Source of the DNA: Candidatus Hydrogenedentota bacterium
Lineage (GTDB): Bacteria > Hydrogenedentota > Hydrogenedentia > Hydrogenedentales > SLHB01
DNA length: 64,000 nucleotides
NCBI GenBank assembly: GCA_013359265.1
Contig: JABWCD010000004.1
Location: forward strand, 62,001 to 126,000
Direction: 5' to 3'
Part shown: positions 34,902 to 43,974 of the stretch, one piece after another
Layout: the number at the start of each line of letters is the position of its first letter
Position numbering within the stretch: the first letter of the stretch is position 1
Position numbers and translations under genes: made by a program
The notes under the pieces: generated by a model
The model's database searches: none
What the model was told of the DNA's origin: nothing
The model's input: only the letters and a program-made list of their open reading frames with translations

Positions 34902-35351
34902 ATGAACACGAACGAAAAGAAATTCGCCGAGTACTTCGACGGGCAACTCCCGGAAGGCGCGGCTGCGCCGGCCTCTCCGGAGTCCAACGCGTATCTCGCC
35001 GATCTGCAGTATCTTCGCGATGGTGCGCGCGCCGTCTCGGCGGCGCCGCAGATTTCCGACGCGCAGTTCGCGTCGTTCATGAATGGAATTCGCGAAGGCA
35101 TCGAGACGCCGGCGCGCGGGCACTGGCTTTGGGCGAAGGTTTCGCTCGTCGCCGCCGCGCTTGTGGTGGCGATGGGACTGTTTGTAATCTTGGAGTCGAA
35201 AAACGTCGTGCAGCCGCCGCCCATAAACGCGGACGGGATTGAGGTTGAGTCTGTCAATACCGAGATTCGCGACGTGCATGTCGAATCGAAAACGTCGGAT
35301 GACGGCAACGCCGTCGTGTGGATGACCCCGAGTCAGGTGGAAGTGTGGTAA
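34902..35351 (+). CDS. Putative membrane anti-sigma factor
   Basis: 149 residues: an acidic cytoplasmic segment of about 75 residues beginning NEKKFAEYFDGQLPEG, one membrane helix (VSLVAAALVVAMGLFVIL) and a short outer tail with DGNAVVWMTPSQ. The layout and place directly after an ECF sigma gene (four-base gap) fit an anti-sigma factor, though no zinc HxxxCxxC motif is visible, so this rests on context. The C-terminal WMTPSQV sequence resembles the tails of other PVC membrane proteins next to sigma genes. Its stop overlaps the next start. Confidence 0.65.
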   Translation: MNTNEKKFAEYFDGQLPEGAAAPASPESNAYLADLQYLRDGARAVSAAPQISDAQFASFMNGIREGIETPARGHWLWAKVSLVAAALVVAMGLFVILESKNVVQPPPINADGIEVESVNTEIRDVHVESKTSDDGNAVVWMTPSQVEVW

Positions 35352-35944
35352 CCAAGGTTGGCGCAATAGTCATACTTGTCGCGCTCGCTGCCGCGGGCGG
35401 CCAGCCCGATACACAGAAAGTCACCGTCTCCGTCTTGGCCGTCCAGGCCACGAACGAGGGCCGCGCCGCGCGGGACAACGCGCCGCCCGCGGAAAACAAG
35501 CCGAAACGGTCGGACACGAATTCGCTGCTTCGCCAGGGGTTCGCGCCGGGCCTGCGCAACGCTCCGAAACCGAAGCACGCGAACAACGGCGACGCACGCT
35601 ACTTTGAACCCGGCCTCGACGGCATCCGCGATGCGGTCGCCTCGCTGAACTTCGACACATACAAGAAGGTCAAGTCTGAAACAGCCACTGCGGCCTTTGG
35701 CAGCGAAACGGCCATGCGGATTACCGACCGCTACACGCTTCGCATGACGCCGCTCGACAAAGACAGTCATGGCCGGCTGCGCGTGCGCGTCGCCGTCGAC
35801 GAAATAAGCCTTCGCAACGGCGATAGTAAGACCATGACCGCGGTCGAAACCACCTCCGCCATCGCGCCAAACAAGTATCTCGTCATTGGCGGCCGCCTTC
35901 CCCTTGACGAAGGCCAGCTCGTCATCCTCGTCAGCGCGCAGTAG
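35345..35944 (+). CDS. Secreted protein of unknown function in ECF operon
   Basis: 199 residues from GTG 35345, chosen because AGGTGGA lies five bases upstream and a short signal peptide (VGAIVILVALAAAGG) follows at once. The mature part is basic and Pro-rich up to about residue 80, then a beta-rich domain: FDTYKKVKSETATAAF, ITDRYTLRMTPL, RVRVAVDEISL and NKYLVIGGRLPLDEGQLVILVSAQ. I do not recognise a family. It overlaps the putative anti-sigma gene by seven bases, so it is likely part of the same response. Confidence 0.65.
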   Translation: MVTKVGAIVILVALAAAGGQPDTQKVTVSVLAVQATNEGRAARDNAPPAENKPKRSDTNSLLRQGFAPGLRNAPKPKHANNGDARYFEPGLDGIRDAVASLNFDTYKKVKSETATAAFGSETAMRITDRYTLRMTPLDKDSHGRLRVRVAVDEISLRNGDSKTMTAVETTSAIAPNKYLVIGGRLPLDEGQLVILVSAQ

Positions 35945-36055
35945 AGGCCCGGCGAGACACCATTCCGCGAAGCTTCGCGAAACTTTGTTGGGGCGAGAAG
36001 TATTCTTGCGTGTAGCAGTGTGTCGAGCCGACTGCGCAACCGCGAGGGTTAGGTC

Positions 36056-37684
36056 ATGTCGAAGCACGAGTGGCTGGCGCTGGTATCAATTGCCTTGCTG
36101 ATGTATGGATGTTCAACCGCGAAGTACGCGAAGTCCGAACCATCCCCGGTGAACGCGCCCTCATACAGTGCCAGCCGCGATCCCAGTCGAGTAGAAATGA
36201 ACAGCCCGGTAGCGCCCGCGCCACCACCTGCGCCCGCGCGCATGAAGACGGTGTATCCAGTTTCACAGGAATCGTACGAGCGCATCGAGGAAAGCGGCTT
36301 TCAGCCCGCGGATACGCGGCCGTTGTCCACGTTCGCCGTCGACGTTGACCGGGCGTCATACGCGAACGTGCGCCGGTTCCTGACCGGCGGCGCGCTGCCT
36401 CCAATCGATGCTGTGCGCGTCGAGGAGTTGATCAACTACTTCACGTATGCGTTGCCACCGATCACCGGCGAGGACCCCATTGCCGCATATGTCGAAGTGT
36501 CTGAGTGTCCGTGGCAGTCGCGCCATCGCCTTGCCCTGGTGGCCCTCCATGCGCGCGATGTCGACATGCGCGAACGCAAACCCGCAAACATCGTCTTCCT
36601 TCTCGATTGTTCCGGCTCGATGGCTGACGTGGACAAGTTGCCGCTGCTCAAGGAGGCTATGAAGCTGCTTGTGCGCAATCTTGACGCGCGCGACAGTGTC
36701 GCCGTCGTGACATACAAGGACGAAGCCCGCAGGCACCTGCGGTCGACGCGCTGTGACGACAAGGGCGGCATTCTCGCGGCAATCGACGAACTCGAAGCCG
36801 GAGGGTCCACCAACGGCGCGGACGGCTTGCGCATGGCCTATGACGAAGCGCGGCGTCATTTCGACGCAGATGAACTCAACCGCGTCATTCTTGCAACCGA
36901 CGGCGACTTTAACGTCGGCACGACGGATCGCGGCGATCTCGTTGAATTGATTCAGCGCGAAGCGAAGAGCGGCGTATTCTTGACGGTGCTGGGAATGGGC
37001 ACGGGCAACCTGAAGGACAGTAACCTCGAAGCTATTGCCGACAAAGGAAACGGCATCTACGCGTACATCGACTCGTTCAACGAAGCACATCGCGTGCTGG
37101 TTTCCCAAATGAGCGGGGCCCTAGTTACGTTGGCGAAGGACGTGAAGATTCAGGTCGAGTTCAATCCCGCGAAGGTCGTGGCATACCGGCTGATTGGATA
37201 CGAGAACCGCGCGCTGGCCGCGCGGGACTTCAACGACGATAGGAAAGACGCGGGCGAAATGGGCCCCGGCCAGAGTGTCATCGCACTGTACGAAATCGTG
37301 CCGGCGGGTGAGAAGGCGCCAGAGGGCAGCATCGACGCGCTGAAGTATCAAACCGTTTCGGAGGGTGGGCCGACGCTGTCGCGGCGCACGTCGAATGAAC
37401 TGATGACGGTGAAGTGGCGGTTCAAGCATCCGGATGGCGAGGAAAGCGTGAAACGCGAAATCGCCGTGGTTGATGGAGGAACGAAGCTGGATCGTGCCAC
37501 GAATGAGTTCAAATTCGCTTCCGCGGTTGCGGGGTTTGGCATGCTCTTGCGCAATTCGCAGCATATTGACGGGTATTCGTTCCGTGACGTGGAGCGCCTT
37601 GGCCGGCAGGGGCAAGGTACGGATAGCGACGGGTACCGCGGCGAATTCATCGCGCTGGTAGCAAAGGCCGATGGCTTGCGGTAG
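36056..37684 (+). CDS. YfbK-like von Willebrand factor A lipoprotein
   Basis: 542 residues. A lipoprotein signal ends LLMYGC. After a Pro-rich linker comes a YfbK-type N-terminal domain (ADTRPLSTFAVDVDRASYANVRRFL), then a VWA domain with an intact MIDAS (DCSGS, Thr in GGSTNGADG, Asp in ATDGDFNVG), and a C-terminal DUF3520-like region (GQSVIALYEIVP; FASAVAGFGMLLRNS). Such outer-surface lipoproteins bind protein partners through the metal site; their roles are poorly known. It lies 110 bases after the ECF operon on the same strand and may be co-regulated. Confidence 0.9.
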   Translation: MSKHEWLALVSIALLMYGCSTAKYAKSEPSPVNAPSYSASRDPSRVEMNSPVAPAPPPAPARMKTVYPVSQESYERIEESGFQPADTRPLSTFAVDVDRASYANVRRFLTGGALPPIDAVRVEELINYFTYALPPITGEDPIAAYVEVSECPWQSRHRLALVALHARDVDMRERKPANIVFLLDCSGSMADVDKLPLLKEAMKLLVRNLDARDSVAVVTYKDEARRHLRSTRCDDKGGILAAIDELEAGGSTNGADGLRMAYDEARRHFDADELNRVILATDGDFNVGTTDRGDLVELIQREAKSGVFLTVLGMGTGNLKDSNLEAIADKGNGIYAYIDSFNEAHRVLVSQMSGALVTLAKDVKIQVEFNPAKVVAYRLIGYENRALAARDFNDDRKDAGEMGPGQSVIALYEIVPAGEKAPEGSIDALKYQTVSEGGPTLSRRTSNELMTVKWRFKHPDGEESVKREIAVVDGGTKLDRATNEFKFASAVAGFGMLLRNSQHIDGYSFRDVERLGRQGQGTDSDGYRGEFIALVAKADGLR

Positions 37685-37756
37685 GCGTACCCAAGGTTGC
37701 CATACAATTCGCGCCCCTTCATAATCGGCGATGTCAATTCGACATGAGGGGGCGCC

Positions 37757-39190
37757 ATGAACGGAACTTCCGGGCGGACCACGCGGCGCGCATTTATCGG
37801 AACGAGCGCGCTCCTATTGGGTGCGGCGGCACGACGCCGCCGCGATAAGGACGAAGAGAAACGCCCCACCGATACGCCGCGGCGCCCCAACTTCGTCGTC
37901 ATCTTCACGGACGACCAGGGGTATGCCGACGTCGGCTGCTACGGTGCCGTGCGCATCAAGACGCCGCGCATCGACCAAATGGCGGCCGAAGGCATGCGGT
38001 TCACGGACTTCTACGCGCAGCCGGTCTGTACGCCGTCACGCGCGGCGTTGCTGACCGGCTGTTACCCGCAGCGCGTCGGTCTCGCATTGACCCCGCGCGG
38101 CGAGAACGGCGAAAACACGGGTATCGTCCTGTTTCCCGATTCCAAGTGCGGGATTCACAAGGACGAAATCACGCTCGCCGAACTGCTGAAGCAAGCGGGC
38201 TATGCAACGGCGTGCATCGGGAAATGGCATCTGGGCCATTTGCCGCCGTTCCTTCCCACGCGCCACGGGTTCGACTACTACTACGGTATTCCATACAGCA
38301 ACGATATGGTCCCGACACCGCTGATGCGCAATGAAAACGTCATCGAGGAGCCGGCGGTCCAGGAGACGCTGACGGAACGCTATACAGAAGAGGCCGTAGA
38401 ATTCATTCATGCGAACAAAGACAAGCCGTTCTTCTTGTACGTGCCGCACAACATGCCGCACGTGCCGCTGCACACATCGGAAAGATGGCGCGGAAAGTCG
38501 GCAGGCGGACTCTACGGCGATGTAATAGAGTGCATCGATTGGGGCGTTGGCCGAATCCTCGATGCGCTGAAAGAGGCGGGCGTGGACGACAACACGCTCG
38601 TCGTGTTCACGACGGACAACGGCCCTTGGTTGCCGCGCGGGGAAGACGGGGGATATGCCACGCCATTGCGCAATGGTAAAGGGACCACGTACGAGGGCGG
38701 CGTTCGCGTGCCGTGCATCGCGCGGTGGCCGAAGAGAATACCGGCGGGATCGGTGTGCCGCGAGATGGCGGCGAACTTCGATCTCTACGCGACATTTGCC
38801 AACCTTGCGGGCGTGGAGCTTCCGAAGGACCGTATTGTGGACAGCAAGGACATCTGGCCATTGCTTTCGGGACAGCAGGGAGCTACAACGCCGCACGAGC
38901 AACTCTATTACTACCACGGCGCAAACTTATGCGGCGTGCGAAGCGGAGCGTGGAAGCTGCACCTCGATGTAGCTCCGGTGCAAGGCCCGGCGCCAAAGGA
39001 CGACGCGCCGGCGCGCGAGAACCTCTATGATCTCTCCATCGATATCGGTGAACAGAAGGACGTCGCAAAACACCACCCCGACATCGTCGAACGGTTAAGG
39101 GGCTTGATGGAACAGGCGCGCCAAGATCTGGGCGATCTGCGTACTGGCGTCACGGGCAAGAACATTAGGCCATGCGGAACGGCGTCGTAA
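37757..39190 (+). CDS. Sulfatase (arylsulfatase family, Tat-exported)
   Basis: 477 residues. A twin-arginine leader (TTRRAFIGTSALLLG) precedes NFVVIFTDDQGYADVGCYG (metal Asp pair) and the signature CTPSRAALLTG with Cys91, the residue converted to formylglycine. GKWHLG and FTTDNGPW complete the active site. It removes sulfate from carbohydrate or aryl esters in the periplasm. No maturase gene is in the window. GAGGGGG precedes ATG 37757. The stop abuts the convergent stop of the next gene: TAATTA at 39188-39193. Confidence 0.93.
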   Translation: MNGTSGRTTRRAFIGTSALLLGAAARRRRDKDEEKRPTDTPRRPNFVVIFTDDQGYADVGCYGAVRIKTPRIDQMAAEGMRFTDFYAQPVCTPSRAALLTGCYPQRVGLALTPRGENGENTGIVLFPDSKCGIHKDEITLAELLKQAGYATACIGKWHLGHLPPFLPTRHGFDYYYGIPYSNDMVPTPLMRNENVIEEPAVQETLTERYTEEAVEFIHANKDKPFFLYVPHNMPHVPLHTSERWRGKSAGGLYGDVIECIDWGVGRILDALKEAGVDDNTLVVFTTDNGPWLPRGEDGGYATPLRNGKGTTYEGGVRVPCIARWPKRIPAGSVCREMAANFDLYATFANLAGVELPKDRIVDSKDIWPLLSGQQGATTPHEQLYYYHGANLCGVRSGAWKLHLDVAPVQGPAPKDDAPARENLYDLSIDIGEQKDVAKHHPDIVERLRGLMEQARQDLGDLRTGVTGKNIRPCGTAS

Positions 39191-40174
39191 TTATGGACTT
39201 GTCAAGGCCAAGTCTACGATAAGTGCGCGGTGATCGCTTCCCATCTCCGGGCCAACGCGGCACGCTGTTACGGTAAGTTCGCCCCGAAACAGAACGTGGT
39301 CGATCGGCACGAGCCGTTTCATTCCAGACGAGTAGGTGGGCAATACGCCAAATCCGTTGCGCGCGTTTGACAGCGCGGCTTTACGAAGCAGGTCGCCGAA
39401 CGACGGCGTCCACATCGTTGCGTTCAGATCGCCGACGATGATTGATGTTCCATTCAACGCGAAAATCCGCGCGCCGATATCGGCCAGTTGCTTGTCACGC
39501 AGAGCGGCCCATTCGGCACTGAAGGGTGGAACCGTATGCGTGAGGAGGATACTTACCTTCCTTTTGTGAAGTTCCAAGTCTGCGATGAGGGTGGGATAGA
39601 CGCCATGCGTGACCCACTGGCGGTCCCCGTTCGTCAAGGACGTCCTGCTCAAAAGCGCAATTCCCAACATATTCTCGCCCACACAGTGCGCCCAATATGG
39701 ATAAGTTTTGCGAAGCCGCTCCAATTCTTGCAGTCGCGAGGGGGTCACTTCCTGAAGTGCGAGTATGTCCGGGTTCTCCTGCTCGATGACCTCGTATACG
39801 CGCCGCGGGTTTCCGCTGTCCCACTGCAGGTTTGCGGACATGATGCGAAACGTGGAATCGCCTGCCCGGGCCTGTGGCATCGATACGTAATAGGGCAACA
39901 CGAGGAAGGCATGGTAGACGGTAAGCACACCGGCCATTGCGATTAGAGCGCGCTTACGGCGGACGATAACCAGGAGCAGTACCACCACGCTCGCCGGAAA
40001 ATAGACCAGCTCGAAACTCGCCGCGTTATCCACCATCCAGTGCAAGCGCGCGAAAAGGAGTCCAACGGTGAACGCGGCCATACCTACGGCGGCGAGCGCG
40101 ACGGATGCGTCGAACAAACGGAGGAGCATGCGCCCAAGGCGATACCAAAAAATTCTCAGTTGCGTATTGCCCAT
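39191..40174 (-). CDS. Membrane-anchored endonuclease/exonuclease/phosphatase family protein
   Basis: 327 residues. Three N-terminal membrane helices (about 15-100) lead to an EEP domain: RIMSANLQWDS, ILALQEVTP (metal Glu), ILLTHTVPPFS, IVGDLNATMW (Asp, Asn) and a final GSDHRALIVDL (Asp-His). The domain would lie outside the cytoplasm and could cleave phosphodiesters of nucleic acid or lipids. ATG 40174 is ten bases after the stop of the upstream gene; a TTG at 40204 would overlap it. No strong ribosome site is seen. Confidence 0.82.
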   Translation of the reverse strand: MGNTQLRIFWYRLGRMLLRLFDASVALAAVGMAAFTVGLLFARLHWMVDNAASFELVYFPASVVVLLLVIVRRKRALIAMAGVLTVYHAFLVLPYYVSMPQARAGDSTFRIMSANLQWDSGNPRRVYEVIEQENPDILALQEVTPSRLQELERLRKTYPYWAHCVGENMLGIALLSRTSLTNGDRQWVTHGVYPTLIADLELHKRKVSILLTHTVPPFSAEWAALRDKQLADIGARIFALNGTSIIVGDLNATMWTPSFGDLLRKAALSNARNGFGVLPTYSSGMKRLVPIDHVLFRGELTVTACRVGPEMGSDHRALIVDLALTSP

Positions 40175-40184
40175 ACAGAAGACG

Positions 40185-42419
40185 CTACTTCTTTGGCTGG
40201 CCAATGTATCCGTGGTAGCGCCCGAACCAGTACGGCATCAGCCAGCCCGCGCCGCTTTGTTCGTTGTCGCCGTTCGAGCCGTTCACAGCCATCCAGGGAT
40301 TCTTGTCCCACCGCATCACGGCACGCTCGCTGGGCGGCAGCATGCGGTCTGTTTGCAGCGGTTCGATTTCGGGGGCGCGCACGAGCGTGACGTCTTCCCG
40401 CGTCGAGTTGTCTACACGCCAGTCTATGAGGTCGAGCGGCGCGTCGCGCAAGTATTCGACGGCATCCTCTGGATTGAACTCTTTGCCGCCGTATGCGCCA
40501 TAGACAAAGTTGAAATATGGGCTCTCGTCTCTTGATAGGCCCTTGTACCACCAGTCGAAACTCTCGCGGTAGATGGAAAGCAGCGCCGGGTCGTTTTCGC
40601 ATGACAGCAGCGCGGGATAAGCGAACGACAGCAGTTCGTCGTCAATGTGCGTGCGCTCGGAGGGGTGATATGTCTTTGCGTGGCGGGCGAGTTCCGCGTA
40701 CCCGTCATCCTTGATTAATTTCTCGTAGTGTTCCTGATACTTCTTGTCACCGGTGATGAAATAGGAGGTCTTGAGGAACATGAGCAGTTCCGTGGCGTTG
40801 ATGCCGCGTTCCGCGCGCCAATCGGGATCGCCGAGCAGTTTATCCGGCGACCACACGCCCCAACGCGTATGCGTGCCGTCGATGTCATTCAGGTTGTATC
40901 CGCCTTCGATGATGTAGTCCATGATACGCCGCGTGAGGTTGCGGACAAGCTCCTTCTCGCTTTCCTCGTCCATCAGGGTGTAGTAGGCGAAGAACCCGTT
41001 GAAATGGCCGATGATTTCGTCCGAACTGGTGTCACCTTTCCATAGCCATTTGCCGTCGGCGGACGGACGCCAGCGTTTTTCGACGGGTTTCCAGCGGGGA
41101 TCGTTTACGCGCGACTCCGCGCGGCGCTCCGGCGAGACCGTTTCGTTGCCGTCGTGCATCTTGTCCCAATCGGATGGGACGATGGTGCGCGCGATGAACC
41201 CGCTGGTCCCCGTGACGGATTGCAGAAACTCGATGAGTTCGAATGCTTTCTTGGCGTGTTCCTTCGCTGCGGCGTCTTTGGTTACGGCGTAACGGTACAA
41301 CTCCTGGATCATGTAGTACGCCGTGTAGGAGCCGTCGTTGTCGTCGTCTTCCGGCGCGAAGGTGGTCACGTCGCCCGGCGTACGCAGTTTGCAGCGTTCT
41401 ACGATCCACGGCGCGCGCACGTGCCGCTTGTGTTGGATATCGAGAAAGTGCGCCGCCTTCTCTTCGAGCGTCATCGTCTTCCGCTTGATGGCGCTGACGC
41501 CGGCCTTCGTTGCGATCCATGCGTTGCCGTCCCGGTCAAACGCGATGTCGCGCACCTCGTCGTCCAACAGCCATCGCCGCGAATGGCGCAGGGACCACTG
41601 TTTCGTTGATTCATCCAAACGAGCTACGCCCAGCGCAGTACCCACCCAAATGCGTCCATCCGGCCCGATCGCAACACAACGGACATCGTAATTGGGAAGT
41701 CCTTCGGCGGGCGTGTAGCCTGCGGTGCGGGCCCCATTGGTCAGGACTGTGAGCCCGCCTAGGCACCCGGCCCAGACGCGCCCGTCGTTGCCGAGGGCGA
41801 CCCCGCGCACCGCGCCAGAGACCAGTTCGTCCGGTTGCTTGTAGTAGAGGTGATCACCTTTATCCGATTTGTTGTATAGACCTAAGCCTGTTGCCATCCA
41901 GAGACCGCTGTCCGCGCGGTACGCGATTTCGCTAACCGAGCGCGGCCACTTGGTCGCATCCTTGTGCCAGGCCCCGCCGGAGAAACGCCAAAGGTTCTCT
42001 GGCCCCGCCGCAAGGATGCTGTCTGGGGTTTCGCACACTGCGCTGATGGGTTCGGAGATGAAATCGATCTTAGATCCGCCACCGTTGTCGAACACATAAA
42101 GACCGTCCCATGCGCCTACCCACGATGCGCCATTGGAGTCGCAGAACACATTGAATGCCGGACCCTTGCCCGCGCTCGGTGGCGTGGACCAGACTCCAGA
42201 TTCGAGCACGCGCACGCCATCGCGCGTTGCCGCCCAAACGCCCCCAAGCTTGTCAACATCGATGGCGCGCACGTCGTTCTCGCCTTCGGAGGCGAGCGGA
42301 AATGCTTCGTGGTATTCTTGAATGAAGGGAGTATCCTCGATGGGCAGGGATTCCGCGAAACTGCTGCTTGCGATCAATGTGGTCGAAATGAGCGTGGCAA
42401 AGAATCGAGATACGGACAT
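40185..42419 (-). CDS. Secreted propeller/helical-barrel protein of unknown function
   Basis: 744 residues. A signal peptide (RFFATLISTTLIASSSFA) is followed by about 300 residues of propeller repeats of the two-component-regulator type (GGVWAATRDGVRVLE, GLWMATGLGLYN, GRIWVGTALGVARL). The C-terminal 430 residues are helix-rich (AKKAFELIEFLQSVTG, RRIMDYIIEGGYN), like an alpha/alpha barrel glycosidase or epimerase. No kinase or output domain follows the propeller. ATG 42419 is set by GGGAG seven bases upstream. The C-terminal part may process a polysaccharide and the propeller may bind it. Confidence 0.75.
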   Translation of the reverse strand: MSVSRFFATLISTTLIASSSFAESLPIEDTPFIQEYHEAFPLASEGENDVRAIDVDKLGGVWAATRDGVRVLESGVWSTPPSAGKGPAFNVFCDSNGASWVGAWDGLYVFDNGGGSKIDFISEPISAVCETPDSILAAGPENLWRFSGGAWHKDATKWPRSVSEIAYRADSGLWMATGLGLYNKSDKGDHLYYKQPDELVSGAVRGVALGNDGRVWAGCLGGLTVLTNGARTAGYTPAEGLPNYDVRCVAIGPDGRIWVGTALGVARLDESTKQWSLRHSRRWLLDDEVRDIAFDRDGNAWIATKAGVSAIKRKTMTLEEKAAHFLDIQHKRHVRAPWIVERCKLRTPGDVTTFAPEDDDNDGSYTAYYMIQELYRYAVTKDAAAKEHAKKAFELIEFLQSVTGTSGFIARTIVPSDWDKMHDGNETVSPERRAESRVNDPRWKPVEKRWRPSADGKWLWKGDTSSDEIIGHFNGFFAYYTLMDEESEKELVRNLTRRIMDYIIEGGYNLNDIDGTHTRWGVWSPDKLLGDPDWRAERGINATELLMFLKTSYFITGDKKYQEHYEKLIKDDGYAELARHAKTYHPSERTHIDDELLSFAYPALLSCENDPALLSIYRESFDWWYKGLSRDESPYFNFVYGAYGGKEFNPEDAVEYLRDAPLDLIDWRVDNSTREDVTLVRAPEIEPLQTDRMLPPSERAVMRWDKNPWMAVNGSNGDNEQSGAGWLMPYWFGRYHGYIGQPKK

Positions 42420-42451
42420 CAGCGATGCTCCCTTTGAAGGTTTTGAATCGG

Positions 42452-42460
42452 TACATAGCA
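42452..42460 (-). promoter_or_regulatory. Candidate extended -10 promoter (TGCTATGTA)
   Basis: On the minus strand the sequence reads TGC-TATGTA, an extended -10 form. A start near 42445 would leave a leader of about 26 bases before ATG 42419 with its GGGAG. No convincing -35 is visible. Confidence 0.35.
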
Positions 42461-42700
42461 GTCGCGTACGAATCCAGGGCCGGCTGTGTCGAGACGAGGA
42501 ATGGCGGCGATGCCTCGCCGCACTCCAAGGCGCTGGCCGCAATCGCGGATTCGCGCGAAACGCTTTGGCGGTAACGCAATACCGCTTTGACTTGACGTAG
42601 CCCCAGACACCGGATTCGAGCGCGACGGCCCTGCGAATCGGTGTCGGCGACGCGAATCGACACTGTAGTCAGTATCGCGCGCAGATTCAAAGGCATGCAG

Positions 42701-42934
42701 ATGGTGATTGGTAGTCACGGCGAGCGTATGCTGCGATGGATTTCCTGGGCGATCGTGTCAATTCCGATCGCAGTGGGTGGATACGTCAGCATGCGAACCG
42801 GCGAATGGGAACTTGTCACTCTTATGCTGGCGGGCTTCATAGCTGCCTGCGCGATGTGTGCTCTTGTGGCCTCGCTCATAATGTCTCCGCTGGCCGTGTT
42901 GCGCATCTTGTTCGTGCGCCGACGGGTCAAGTGA
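42701..42934 (+). CDS. Small two-helix membrane protein
   Basis: 77 residues from ATG 42701, preceded by AAAGG at seven bases; the frame opens earlier at 42641. Two hydrophobic helices (WISWAIVSIPIAVGGYV and LMLAGFIAACAMCALVASLIM) are followed by a basic end RRRVK, so the C terminus should be cytoplasmic. No family recognised. It stands alone between two minus-strand groups, so its reality rests on hydrophobicity and the ribosome site. Confidence 0.5.
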   Translation: MVIGSHGERMLRWISWAIVSIPIAVGGYVSMRTGEWELVTLMLAGFIAACAMCALVASLIMSPLAVLRILFVRRRVK

Positions 42935-42962
42935 CTACGTGGTGTTCGGATTGCGCGCTGAG

Positions 42963-43511
42963 TCAGACGCCTTCCTGCTGTAGAAAAATTCCCTTGTCCA
43001 CCTGAGAGAAAAAGGTCTGGTAGAACTTCGCGTCGGTGATGGGATTTGCCTGCATGGTCGCGCCCGTGGCGTCGAGTACGCGCTGTTGGAAGTTCACACG
43101 GACCCGGCATTGCTTCTTGCCGAACTCGCTGATATTCGTCGTGCAGTCGAGCACGATGCTCTTTGATAGCGCGGCTTCTTTCTTTTTTGCTTCCTTAATC
43201 TCTTTCTTCGTGTGCTCGATGTTGGTCCATTTGCTGGCCGTGAGCAAGCCGATCGCGGGGTCCGCAGTGTTCACGATGAAGCCCATATCTTGCAGGGTGT
43301 TCAGCACCGCTTTCAGGACCAGCTTGGCGTCGGCGGTGTCATACTCGCGCGTCTGAAAACTTCGCATCTCCATTTGAGACGGCTGCGGCGGGGGCGGGGA
43401 ATCGGAGAGGCAGCCGGGCGACAGTATTGTGAGAAAAGAAAGTGCGGCTGCGGGAAGTGTGGCTCGGACGGAGCCTCGCCCTGCCCGATTCCCTTGTCGG
43501 AAGAGCGGCAT
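42963..43511 (-). CDS. Putative lipoprotein of unknown function
   Basis: 182 residues. The leader has Cys in LSPGC, an acceptable lipobox, followed by a Pro-rich stretch. The mature domain begins RSFQTREYDTADAKLVLKAV and continues LQDMGFIVNTADPAIGLLTASK, a pattern I know from small lipoproteins of Gram-negative bacteria where tandem genes of this sort are common. A Lys-rich helix and a beta-rich end follow. It starts two bases after the stop of the BamE-like gene, so both belong to one operon with the genes up to 44813. Confidence 0.7.
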   Translation of the reverse strand: MPLFRQGNRAGRGSVRATLPAAALSFLTILSPGCLSDSPPPPQPSQMEMRSFQTREYDTADAKLVLKAVLNTLQDMGFIVNTADPAIGLLTASKWTNIEHTKKEIKEAKKKEAALSKSIVLDCTTNISEFGKKQCRVRVNFQQRVLDATGATMQANPITDAKFYQTFFSQVDKGIFLQQEGV

Positions 43512-43513
43512 TC

Positions 43514-43960
43514 TCAGAACGTGCTCGTGTGGTAGGAGAACGATTCGACTTTGTCGTTGGCGTCGAACCGGATGATGACGGTGAGGGTCTTTTGGGTTGT
43601 GGCAGAGGAACCTTTTGATCCGCTCCGGTTCGCGCCGACATTGCCGAGCAGCAGCACGTCGCCGGGAACGCCCGCGCCGCTGACGCTACCTCCGACATTC
43701 GAGTTGCTGTTCTTGTACGACGCCTCGGTGGCTATCTTGTCGTACACCCACGTTTCGCCCGGGGTGTCACCACCCTTGCGGACCATGTTAGGCGATCCCA
43801 ACGCCGCGAGCACGTCGGTGGACGGCATGCCCACGCGGATTTCCTTTTGCACGACGCCGACGGTCATGTTGCGCTCGTGATCGGAATGCAGACTGCGGCC
43901 CGCGCAGTCTTGGAACAGGACGGTCACCGCGAGGACGGTAACGGCTGTGATTTTACGCAT
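43514..43960 (-). CDS. SmpA/OmlA (BamE)-like lipoprotein
   Basis: 148 residues from ATG 43960. The hydrophobic leader ends FQDCAG, a loose lipobox. The mature part has VQKEIRVGMPSTDVLAALGSPNMV and GETWVYDKI, the characteristic helix, Gly-x-Pro turn and strand of BamE-type domains, then a Gly/Ser-rich loop and VIIRFDANDKVESFSY. BamE stabilises outer-membrane assembly complexes, but this fold also serves other envelope roles, so only the family is assigned. It sits in an operon of small lipoproteins and membrane proteins. Confidence 0.72.
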   Translation of the reverse strand: MRKITAVTVLAVTVLFQDCAGRSLHSDHERNMTVGVVQKEIRVGMPSTDVLAALGSPNMVRKGGDTPGETWVYDKIATEASYKNSNSNVGGSVSGAGVPGDVLLLGNVGANRSGSKGSSATTQKTLTVIIRFDANDKVESFSYHTSTF

Positions 43961-43974
43961 GTACTGCACAATTC

